DNA from: Hadesarchaea archaeon
GTDB lineage: Archaea > Hadarchaeota > Hadarchaeia > Hadarchaeales > Hadarchaeaceae
Length of the DNA: 6,045 nucleotides
Direction of reading: 5' to 3'
Assembly: GCA_012962055.1 (NCBI GenBank)
Contig: DTYD01000089.1
Location: 1-6,045 of the forward strand
Of this stretch, positions 1 through 5,577 are shown one piece after another (the first letter of the stretch is position 1; each line of letters opens with the position of its first letter). The position numbers and the translations under genes were made by a program. The notes beneath the pieces were generated by a model. That model worked only from the letters and a program-made list of their open reading frames with translations, had not been told where the DNA came from and made no database searches.

Positions 1-813
1 AATGGGTTGGTACTTGAGAACGGCAGGCCGAACGGCGTAAAGGCCCTGGGGACTGGGGGCAGATTCGAGGTAGCTGCCGACGTGGTCATCGCGGCGGATG
101 GCGTTGGTTCCCGGGTGGCTAGGTGGGCTGGGCTGAACACCACGCTGAAGCCGGTCAACATCGAGAGCGGTATTCAATTTCAGATGGTCGGGGTGGACCT
201 AGATCCTTCAATGATGGAGTTCTACTTGGGAAGCAGGGTAAGCCCGGGCGGATACGCTTGGATATTCGGAAAGGGCAGAGATATGGCAAACGTTGGTCTG
301 GGTGTTTTGGGCAGCAGGGCCCAGAGGAGGCCAATCGAGTATCTCCGTGATTTTGTGGCGCACATGCCAAATCTCTCGAATGGCAAAGTTGTCGAGATAA
401 ACGGCGGGGGGGTTCCCGTGAGCGGACCCATCAAGAAAACCGTGAGAGACAACCTGCTCGTGGTCGGTGACGCGGCACATCAGGTCAACCCCCTGACCGG
501 TGGAGGGATAGACTCCGCTATGCGCGCAGGTACCATCGCGGGTGAGGTCGCTGCAAAGGCTGTCGAAGAAGGCAACACATCCGAGAAAAGGTTGAACGAA
601 TATGAGAAGCGCTGGCGGAAGAGTATGGGGAGGAGGCTGGAACAGTACCTGAAGGGAAAAGAGGTCTTACTCAGTTTGTCGGACGATGAATTGGACATGC
701 TTGCGAAAAGCCTGAGCGGGGTCAGGTTCGACAAAATAAGCCTAACCGATTTGCTGAAGGCGTTGGCAAAAGCGCACCCGAAGTTCCTGTGGAAGTTGAA
801 GGGATTGTTATAG
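1..813 (+). CDS. Geranylgeranyl reductase family FAD-dependent oxidoreductase, 5' truncated by window edge
   Basis: The frame is open from base 1 through a TAG stop, giving 270 visible residues. The N-terminal FAD Rossmann segment (GxGxxG) lies outside the window, and family members are about 390-400 residues, so roughly the last two thirds are present. Visible family hallmarks are the segment DVVIAADGVGSRVARWAGL (residues 27-45), an aromatic motif GYAWIF at 84-89 followed by ANVGLGV, and the FAD-binding GDAAHQVNPLTGGGI at 156-170. The family includes archaeal digeranylgeranylglycerophospholipid reductase, which saturates isoprenoid chains of ether lipids at the membrane. Paralogues with other isoprenoid substrates exist, so the exact substrate is not assigned. 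The residue after WIF is Gly90, where family members usually have Pro. The TTG at position 7 is an internal codon and not the start. The gene converges on aspS with 6 bp between stop codons. Confidence 0.9.
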   Translation, partial: NGLVLENGRPNGVKALGTGGRFEVAADVVIAADGVGSRVARWAGLNTTLKPVNIESGIQFQMVGVDLDPSMMEFYLGSRVSPGGYAWIFGKGRDMANVGLGVLGSRAQRRPIEYLRDFVAHMPNLSNGKVVEINGGGVPVSGPIKKTVRDNLLVVGDAAHQVNPLTGGGIDSAMRAGTIAGEVAAKAVEEGNTSEKRLNEYEKRWRKSMGRRLEQYLKGKEVLLSLSDDELDMLAKSLSGVRFDKISLTDLLKALAKAHPKFLWKLKGLL

Positions 814-819
814 GGCGAC

Positions 820-2142
820 TCAAGGGGTCAATCTTTTCCGGTCGCGTGGGAACAGCACGCACTCTCTCACGTTTTCGGTGCCGGTAAGTGCCATTGTTAA
901 CCTGTCTAACCCCAAGCCCCACCCTGCATGTGGAGGGACCGCCACCATATTTTTGATGTGCAGCTCGAAATTATCGGGGTTGAGTCCTTTTTGTTTCAGC
1001 CGCTGCACAAGTAACTCCCCCTCATGGATACGCGTGCCACCTGAGGCCAGTTCCAATTCTTCAAACATGAGGTCAAAAGCTTCAGATAATTTTGGATCGT
1101 CTTTTTTCGGATGGATGTAAAATGGTTTTATCGCGCTTGGCCAGTCAACCACGAAATACGCACCTTTTACGAGCCCGCCAAGTTTTTTCTCTGCAGGGGT
1201 CGGCAGGTCCTCGCCCCATGGGATTTTCACACCTGCCTGCTCCAGTTTATTTAGAGCGTCATCGTAGGTCAAGCGCGGAAATGGCTTCCTGGGGACCTCC
1301 GGTTTGTGACCGAGCACCTCCAACTCTTTTTCACATTTTTTCTTTACCTCGGCAAAGGCGCGAACGATCAGCCCCTCAAGAATGTCCATCACGTCGTCAG
1401 CGGTGACGTATGCGACCTCGATGTCGATGGATGTGGCCTCGTTCAGGTGGCGGGGGGTATCGTGCTCCTCCGCCCTAAAAATTGGACCAACCTCAAAGAC
1501 GCGCTCGAAGCAACCCGTGAGCACCTCCTTGTAGAGTTGCGGGCTCTGGCTCAGAAAGGCTTCTCTCTCGAAATACGAAACCGGAAAAAGGGCCGCTCCG
1601 CTTTCGGTGGCGGTTGCAACTATCTTTGGGGTTTGAACTTCTATAAAATCATGTTTTACTAGATAATCCCGTATGGCCTGAAGTGCGTGATGACGGATTT
1701 TGAATATCGCAAGAGACTCCGGACGACGAAGATCCAACCCACGTGCGTCAAGTCTCGTGTCCAAATTTGCTTTCACTCTCCCCTGGGGATCCAGCGGGAG
1801 GGGGGTGGAAGCGGGATTTAGTATCCTTATCTCAGACGGCAATATTTCAACGCCTCTCGGCGCCTGTTTTGTCACGACTACCTTTCCCTTCACAGCGACC
1901 GACGATTCCCTGGTCAGCTCATCGATTTTCATCAGTAATTTTTTGTCTGTCTTAGCTTTTGGCGCGGTGATCTGAATTGCGCCGGAGATATCCGAAAGAA
2001 TAAAAAATTTGATCCCGCCTAAATCGCGTACGTCCCCAACCCTGCCCATCACCACCACCTCTTTCTCGGACAGCTTCGGCGTGATCTGGATAGAGAGGTG
2101 AGTTCGCCGTAAGTTTCTGATGCCCTCAAGTTTCATATTCAT
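820..2142 (-). CDS. aspS: Archaeal-type aspartyl-tRNA synthetase, probably non-discriminating (AspRS/Asp-tRNA(Asn) forming)
   Basis: The 440-residue product is a class II synthetase that charges tRNA with aspartate in the cytoplasm. The N-terminal OB-fold anticodon-binding domain spans about residues 12-105, and the catalytic domain runs from about 125 to the end. Motif 2 is [14 protein letters not shown] (222-235), and motif 3 is GLGLDRL (409-415), ending in the typical [10 protein letters not shown] tail. Length and architecture match archaeal AspRS and not the longer bacterial form with its GAD insertion. Two residues that decide tRNA specificity depart from discriminating enzymes. Gly36 replaces the OB-fold Trp, and Pro95 replaces the Lys (W26 and K85 in Thermococcus AspRS). 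Pro there is typical of non-discriminating enzymes, which also make Asp-tRNA(Asn). The start is ATG at 2142; a second ATG at 2136 is an equal candidate. Both give about 10 extra residues compared with Thermococcus. The gene lies downstream of alba but has its own promoter-like sequence. Confidence 0.95.
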   Translation of the reverse strand: MNMKLEGIRNLRRTHLSIQITPKLSEKEVVVMGRVGDVRDLGGIKFFILSDISGAIQITAPKAKTDKKLLMKIDELTRESSVAVKGKVVVTKQAPRGVEILPSEIRILNPASTPLPLDPQGRVKANLDTRLDARGLDLRRPESLAIFKIRHHALQAIRDYLVKHDFIEVQTPKIVATATESGAALFPVSYFEREAFLSQSPQLYKEVLTGCFERVFEVGPIFRAEEHDTPRHLNEATSIDIEVAYVTADDVMDILEGLIVRAFAEVKKKCEKELEVLGHKPEVPRKPFPRLTYDDALNKLEQAGVKIPWGEDLPTPAEKKLGGLVKGAYFVVDWPSAIKPFYIHPKKDDPKLSEAFDLMFEELELASGGTRIHEGELLVQRLKQKGLNPDNFELHIKNMVAVPPHAGWGLGLDRLTMALTGTENVRECVLFPRDRKRLTP

Positions 2143-2165
2143 CCCACTCGATAAACTGCAGTGTC

Positions 2166-2181
2166 GGTATTAAATCCTCTG
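2166..2181 (-). promoter_or_regulatory. Candidate aspS promoter (TATA-like TTTAATA)
   Basis: Read on the minus strand, CAGAGGATTTAATACC lies between the alba terminator and aspS. The TATA-like core TTTAATA (2168-2174) is centred about 29 bp before the ATG at 2142. Archaeal initiation usually falls 25-27 bp after the TATA centre, so transcription would begin within a few bases of the start codon, giving a nearly leaderless mRNA. That fits the lack of a clear Shine-Dalgarno before the gene. Visual match only. Confidence 0.4.
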
Positions 2182-2216
2182 AAGTTTCAAACTTAACAAT
2201 TCTAGGTTCGCTCCAG

Positions 2217-2233
2217 AATAAAAAAATAAAAAA
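2217..2233 (-). terminator. T-run terminator after alba
   Basis: On the minus strand, 15 bp after the alba stop codon, the sequence reads TTTTTTATTTTTTATT. Consecutive T-runs without a needed hairpin are the known intrinsic terminator of archaeal RNA polymerase. This should separate alba transcription from aspS and limit read-through. Confidence 0.7.
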
Positions 2234-2248
2234 GGGCGCGGAAGGGAC

Positions 2249-2554
2249 TCACTTGCCCTTGCCGAGCATTATCTCGATGGTCGAAACGTTTGCCGCGCCG
2301 CCCTCGCCTTGGACCTCTTCGGTCCCAATCGAAATGTTTTGTACAGCTAACCCCTGCAAGAACCGGTTTCTGACGATCTCCGCAACATCGACGGCCCTGC
2401 TTATCGCTCTACCTCGTGCCTTCAGGGTGACATTACTGCCACCCTCGTTGAACTGCGTTATCACTGCAAGTACATAGTTCATCACCGGTTTCACTCCTAC
2501 AAAAACCACGTTTTCAGCGGTTTTTTCTTTCGGTGTAGATTTTTCTTCAGCCAT
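2249..2554 (-). CDS. alba: Alba family DNA/RNA-binding chromatin protein
   Basis: The 101-residue product is Alba (Sac10b family), a dimeric nucleoid protein that coats DNA and also binds RNA. After a charged 14-residue tail, the core runs [17 protein letters not shown] (residues 15-31), then [22 protein letters not shown] (44-65), and ends [11 protein letters not shown], the full Alba fold at normal length. Phe65 in NRF corresponds to the dimer-dimer contact Phe60 of Sulfolobus Alba. Of the usual KK pair in the DNA-contacting loop only the second Lys (Lys22) is kept. The first position, Lys16 in Sulfolobus and its acetylation site, is Val21. The start at 2554 is chosen because AAGGAGGG lies about 10 bases upstream and family homology begins there. 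The frame is open further to 2641, but those extra 29 residues have no Alba character. The gene is divergent from the membrane-protein gene and has its own promoter and terminator. Confidence 0.96.
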   Translation of the reverse strand: MAEEKSTPKEKTAENVVFVGVKPVMNYVLAVITQFNEGGSNVTLKARGRAISRAVDVAEIVRNRFLQGLAVQNISIGTEEVQGEGGAANVSTIEIMLGKGK

Positions 2555-2563
2555 GGTTTTATG

Positions 2564-2571
2564 CCCTCCTT
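2564..2571 (-). promoter_or_regulatory. Strong Shine-Dalgarno of alba
   Basis: Read on the minus strand, AAGGAGGG ends nine bases before the ATG at 2554. It is the best ribosome-binding site seen in the window and decides the start of alba against the longer open frame to 2641. Confidence 0.85.
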
Positions 2572-2601
2572 GTTTTTTGTCGGATTTCCTCACTCCGGAG
2601 C

Positions 2602-2617
2602 TAATAAAAACCTTTCG
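2602..2617 (-). promoter_or_regulatory. alba promoter: BRE plus TATA box
   Basis: The minus strand reads CGAAAGG followed by TTTTTATTA. A purine-rich BRE directly upstream of an AT-rich TATA box is the standard archaeal promoter. The TATA centre near 2606 predicts initiation near 2580, which gives a leader of about 25 bases containing the AAGGAGGG ribosome-binding site. The spacing of all three elements agrees, which supports the call. Confidence 0.7.
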
Positions 2618-2664
2618 ATACTCAACCGTCCTCGGAAACATGCCGACACAGATGACCGATTAAA

Positions 2665-2715
2665 CTATTTAAACCGACGCCGCACATTAATTTTTGTAAA
2701 CGGGTGGTTATATAG
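2665..2715 (+). promoter_or_regulatory. Candidate promoter region for the divergent + strand unit
   Basis: Two TATA-like sequences stand before the membrane-protein gene: CTATTTAAACC (2665-2675) and GGTTATATAGCC (2706-2717). The first predicts initiation near 2697, upstream of the open coding frame. The second predicts initiation near 2738, which would fall inside the likely transmembrane coding sequence. The first is therefore the better candidate. Both cores are nearly palindromic and could also work towards alba. The whole 2555-2726 stretch is the divergent control region; no operator is recognisable in it. Confidence 0.35.
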
Positions 2716-2792
2716 CCCAAAAAAATATAGACGTCAGACCTGTTATTGGTGCAGCTGTTGTCTTCCTCATCATAGGTTCGATCATTTTCGGC

Positions 2793-3830
2793 GTGTTTTA
2801 CTTCTTCGTCGCCAGACCGGCTGCGGAAACGCTGGAGGCCTCAAAACTCTCGGCCATGTCCTTGGTCGACGATTTGAACTCGATCGGTACACCTCAAGCA
2901 ATTTCTGACGCCTCGACCTATTCCAGCGAGATACGGGCTGCAGGTTCATCCACAGAAGTTGAGTCGATCATGGTTGAAGTGAATGCAGCCATCCAGCGCG
3001 AAGAAAAGCGCAAAGAGTTGTTAGACAGGGGCGCCTCCGCCACCGCAGGTTCGTTTTACTCGGCCACCGGCGCCGGAAGTGCCCAACAAGTTGAAGCCCT
3101 AAGCACTCTCCTACAAACCCTCCAAAGTGAAATAAACGCGAAAACTACCCTGGCCGAGCTTCAGAGTTATGAAGCTTCTGGAACTATAGACAACCAAGCA
3201 ACGACAACCTGGCAAAACTTCTTCGCAGATCTGATTTCAGGAAAAGAAAGTGAAAATCTCGTGATGAAGAGCAACTCGTCACACACCAGTTGGTACTTCA
3301 TGACAAAAACCGATGCGCTGGCGTACGTTGCGGACCATGATTGGCAAACTCTGCGCAAACTAGACTTTGAGGGCACGAGCTATCTGCTGGTTCCAATTTC
3401 TGACACCGTGAACAGGTCACCGACGCTCGCAGCCGGCTCACTCGTAAACATATACGTCTACGATAGAACCACAGAAAACCTGCACTTAATAACCGGAAAC
3501 GCCGCGGTAAACAACATACTTTACTCGACGGATGACCTCGCCACGATAGCTTGGACCATGACCTCTGGCGCCACTAGCCAGAGCTATGCCACCAACATCT
3601 GGGAGGCGCTGAAAGCCATGGCCGCTGGTTCATCCGACGCGGCATCGGTGGGGTGGCAGGACTATGCGAGCGACGTAATGAATAACGCTCTGGAAGCCGG
3701 AGTGCTGGATTTCAGCGTGAACGCGATTTACGTTGTCAAAGTCCCAACAGAAGCTGGTGAGGGCATAGTTCAGTATGAGTTCTACCAGAGCGCCACAAAA
3801 GATGTCATATTGGCCGCACAAACCACGTGA
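2793..3830 (+). CDS. Membrane-anchored extracytoplasmic protein of unknown function; true start probably upstream of 2793
   Basis: From the first usable codon (GTG 2793) the product is 345 residues, but the frame stays open back to 2700. Codons 2730-2807 encode DVRPVIGAAVVFLIIGSIIF followed by GVFYFF, a complete hydrophobic membrane segment that the GTG start would cut in half. No in-frame ATG, GTG or TTG exists before 2793, only ATA at 2712 and 2727 and ATT codons. The expected topology is one N-terminal anchor with the rest outside. Residues 18-125 (GTG numbering) are mostly helical and Ala/Ser/Glu-rich. From about 155 a mixed domain follows, with KSNSSHTSWYFMTKTDALAYV, then YLLVPISD, then AAGSLVNIYVYD. 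The GSLVNIYVYD stretch weakly recalls SAF/CpaB-like pilus proteins or archaeal DUF515 proteins. I cannot confirm either, so no function is assigned. The stop lies 22 bp before the NTPase start, so the two genes are probably cotranscribed. Confidence 0.8.
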   Translation: MFYFFVARPAAETLEASKLSAMSLVDDLNSIGTPQAISDASTYSSEIRAAGSSTEVESIMVEVNAAIQREEKRKELLDRGASATAGSFYSATGAGSAQQVEALSTLLQTLQSEINAKTTLAELQSYEASGTIDNQATTTWQNFFADLISGKESENLVMKSNSSHTSWYFMTKTDALAYVADHDWQTLRKLDFEGTSYLLVPISDTVNRSPTLAAGSLVNIYVYDRTTENLHLITGNAAVNNILYSTDDLATIAWTMTSGATSQSYATNIWEALKAMAAGSSDAASVGWQDYASDVMNNALEAGVLDFSVNAIYVVKVPTEAGEGIVQYEFYQSATKDVILAAQTT

Positions 3831-3852
3831 ATCAGTTCACCTGGCGTGGAGA

Positions 3853-4395
3853 ATGCCCAACAACTTTCTGATAACGGGACCTCCGGGAAGTGGCAAGACC
3901 TCGATAATCGAGCGGGCTGCATCTATTTTACGTGAAAAAGGATTGCGTGCTGGCGGGATATACTGTCCCGAAATTCGCGAAGGCGGGGTCAGGCTAGGGT
4001 TCAAGATCATCAACATCATGACTGGTGAGGAGCGTGTCCTAGCGCACGCGAACCAGCGTGAAGGCCCACAGGTGAGTAAGTATCGAGTCAACGTGACGAA
4101 TGTGAGTGAGCTGAGCGAGAAAGCGATTGGGGAAGCGTTGAAAGAAGCGAATTTTTTGGTCATCGATGAGATCGCACCAATGGAGATCCACAGCGAGGGA
4201 TTCAGGAAAGCTGTACTTGCGGCGCTCGACTCCCTGAAACCATTGCTCGCTGTAATCCATCAGCGGACGCGGGCAGGGTTCATGGGTGAGGTCAAGACTC
4301 GCGATGATATCAAAATTTTCGAGGTGACGCAAGAAACGCGAGAGGAATTGCCAACCAAGCTTGCAGAAGCGGTCCTGAAAACGTGCCTCCGATGA
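3853..4395 (+). CDS. THEP1-type nucleoside-triphosphatase (NTPase, COG1618-like)
   Basis: The 180-residue product matches the THEP1/NTPCR P-loop family in length and motif order. The Walker A loop GPPGSGKTS is at residues 9-17, close to the N-terminus as expected. It is followed by GGIYCPEIREGGVRLGFKII (34-53), a family hallmark, and the Walker B strand FLVIDEIAPMEIHS at 101-114. Characterised members hydrolyse ATP, GTP and other NTPs slowly in the cytoplasm; the physiological role is unknown. The ATG at 3853 is chosen because homology starts there. The frame is open back to 3775, but that stretch overlaps the end of the preceding gene and looks unrelated. GTGGAGA directly precedes the ATG, too close for an ideal ribosome-binding site, so translation may be coupled to the upstream gene 22 bp away. 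The usual Gly in DEIGPME is Ala here. The gene converges on the signal peptidase gene with 15 bp between stops. Confidence 0.92.
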   Translation: MPNNFLITGPPGSGKTSIIERAASILREKGLRAGGIYCPEIREGGVRLGFKIINIMTGEERVLAHANQREGPQVSKYRVNVTNVSELSEKAIGEALKEANFLVIDEIAPMEIHSEGFRKAVLAALDSLKPLLAVIHQRTRAGFMGEVKTRDDIKIFEVTQETREELPTKLAEAVLKTCLR

Positions 4396-4410
4396 GTAAA
4401 AACTGATGAC

Positions 4411-4893
4411 TCAGCTTGGGCCAGCGTTATACACCACGCCGATCACGAAACCCCTGAGATACTTCTCCGTCACGTAAAAAGCGCTGATGGGGGTTTCCGC
4501 GTCGGATTCCGCCCGGTTGTCCCCCTTGGTCTCAAACTGGGATCCTCCGTTTGTCGTTATACCGATTATCCGGTGGGTCCATAACCCCTCTTCGGATCTG
4601 GTCGGGTGCTGGAAGACGATTATGTCGCCGACCCTGAGTTCTGCCGGGTTTACTTCCACCCACATGACCGCGTCCCCATCTCCAAACGTCGGCTCCATGC
4701 TCGGTCCCGAAACCACGGAATAAGAAATCCTGCGGTCGAGATAGGCCTCGTACCCGTGAAATACCTCAGTCCAGCTGTATGTGTTGTCGTATGGAATTGA
4801 GGGGATATTTTCATTGTTCAATAAGGACGCTCGGAAGGAGTTTAGCCAACCAAATCCGGAAATCATAAGCAAAACTAGCATGACAAATATCAT
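4411..4893 (-). CDS. Archaeal signal peptidase I (S26B, Sec11-like)
   Basis: The 160-residue product cleaves signal peptides from exported proteins at the outer face of the cytoplasmic membrane. An N-terminal membrane segment (about residues 1-17) is followed by the catalytic box SGPSMEPTFGDGD with nucleophile Ser65. Next come LRVGDIIVFQHP (86-97), then WTHRIIGI with His107, and TKGDNRAESD with Asp125 and Asp131. The His in place of the bacterial catalytic Lys marks the archaeal/ER-type Ser-His enzyme. There is no evident second C-terminal membrane helix, since the protein ends soon after YLRGFVIGVVYNAGPS. The ATG at 4893 has an in-frame TAA four codons upstream, so the start lies here or at ATG 4881. 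The second start would shorten the membrane anchor. No clear Shine-Dalgarno or TATA box is seen just upstream. Confidence 0.93.
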   Translation of the reverse strand: MIFVMLVLLMISGFGWLNSFRASLLNNENIPSIPYDNTYSWTEVFHGYEAYLDRRISYSVVSGPSMEPTFGDGDAVMWVEVNPAELRVGDIIVFQHPTRSEEGLWTHRIIGITTNGGSQFETKGDNRAESDAETPISAFYVTEKYLRGFVIGVVYNAGPS

Positions 4894-4992
4894 CAGACTT
4901 TTTTATCAATCACTTCACCATTTGCAATAGTAGGTTGTGGCAAAAAAGTATGAAGTCATTTGGGGAACCTAACTCAAAATTCGACTTGGATT

Positions 4993-5021
4993 TTGACACT
5001 CCCCTCGAATGAATTCGAGGG
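4993..5021 (-). mobile_element. Right end of an IS200/IS605-family element: hairpin plus TCAA end
   Basis: Just after the tnpB stop, minus strand, CCCTCGAA and TTCGAGGG form a perfect 8-bp stem around TTCA (5002-5021). Five bases further is TCAA (4996 to 4993). In this family the single-strand transposase recognises a subterminal hairpin and cuts shortly after it, and TCAA is the right-end cleavage sequence of IS608 and ISDra2. Hairpin, spacing and tetranucleotide all fit. No matching left end was found on the other side of tnpB, and no tnpA is present. Confidence 0.6.
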
Positions 5022-5130
5022 ATTCTTGAAAGCTCATACCTGAACATCCAATGGGTGTGCCATCACCCAGTTTGCGTGCCCTCCGCTATGGACGGCACCT
5101 ATGTTCAGGGCCCCAGCCACATCCCGATGT
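4993..5130 (-). ncRNA. Possible TnpB right-end (omega/re) RNA scaffold
   Basis: TnpB proteins are known to use an RNA made from the 3' part of tnpB and the element's right end, with the guide read from flanking DNA beyond the end. Here the tnpB 3' coding region, stop and terminal hairpin are intact down to 4993. The predicted guide would start at 4992 and read AATCCAAGTCGAATTT on the minus strand. The 5' limit given is arbitrary. The call rests on position and the hairpin, not on a covariance match. Confidence 0.3.
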
Positions 5131-5575
5131 GCCTCAATCCCACAGGCTTTGCACTTCACCAGCTGCCGCACTTCACCACTTCCCCGCTTCCGCACCACGG
5201 GCAGCGACTCGAAGTCCCGCTCTCGTTCACCGTCTCGACTGAGATGCCGTACTCCTCCGCAACCTCCCGGACCCGCTGCATAAGATGGCGGTGGCTCCAG
5301 AAGTTGTGCACCATCGTGTTGCTCTTTCGTCCACCGTTGACGCTCGCTCGGATGTCCTTGAGGTCTCCGACAACAATCTCCGAGATACCTTCCCGCCACA
5401 GTCGCTCGATCGCCCTCCGTACGCTCGTGTTCACGTACTGCCTGAACCTCAGAGTTCGCCGCCTGAACAACACTCGGATCCGCTCCGTGCTCTTCCGTCC
5501 ATTTGTCTCTGCTACCGACTTCAGTCCGTCTATTCGGTGCGAGAGAGAATACAGCCTTGGGGGCTGGTACCACCC
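5034..5575 (-). pseudogene. tnpB: tnpB remnant (IS200/IS605 OrfB), 5' truncated and frameshifted
   Basis: One frame (5575 to 5171) reads LYSLSHRIDGLKSVAETNGR, then FRRRTLRFRQYVNTSVRRAI, then GISEIVVGDLKDIRASVNGG and GTSSRCPWCGSGEVVK. A second frame (5165 to 5034) continues LVKCKACGIEAHRDVAGALN and ends in HPLDVQV. Together they form the RuvC-II region, the zinc finger (CPWC and CKAC pairs) and RuvC-III (HRDVAGALN) of TnpB, an RNA-guided nuclease encoded by these transposons. Adding one base within 5163-5170 restores the frame and the usual spacing between the Cys pairs, so a one-base loss is the simplest explanation. The N-terminal domain and RuvC-I are missing: the frame closes at a TAG at 5576-5578, and no TnpB-like sequence continues beyond. 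Intact members are about 370-430 residues; about 180 remain. The protein should be inactive. Confidence 0.9.
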
Positions 5576-5577
5576 CT

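Noticed and set aside
878..1975. Several + strand frames opposite aspS (80-118 residues).
   Set aside because: They lie fully antisense to a strongly supported synthetase gene and show no family-like features.
2555..2641. 29-residue N-terminal extension of Alba from the ATG at 2641.
   Set aside because: The strong Shine-Dalgarno and TATA box lie inside it, and Alba homology begins only after 2554.
2640..2663. Small + strand ORF MPTQMTD before the membrane-protein gene, as an upstream regulatory peptide.
   Set aside because: It has seven codons and no ribosome-binding site, and it lies before the best candidate promoter, so it is probably not transcribed.
3775..3852. N-terminal extension of the NTPase from 3775, overlapping the preceding gene.
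   Set aside because: It is out of frame with a real gene over most of its length, and THEP1 proteins begin a few residues before the P-loop.
4393..4416. TGAGT/ACTCA inverted repeat between the NTPase and signal peptidase genes as a bidirectional terminator.
   Set aside because: It is only five base pairs with a long loop, has no T-run, and overlaps the end of the convergent gene.
5151..5177. Direct repeat GCACTTCACC at 5151 and 5168, 17 bp apart, as a duplication that caused the tnpB frameshift.
   Set aside because: Both copies encode the conserved VVKC/LVKC stretches of the zinc finger. Restoring one base gives the expected family spacing, so no duplication is needed.
5166..5573. N-terminal part of the long minus-strand frame from 5573 (starts MVPAPKAVFSLAPNRRTEVG).
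   Set aside because: Only its last stretch after about 5165 is TnpB-like. Before that the conserved TnpB residues lie in the neighbouring frame, so this is a shadow joined by the frameshift.
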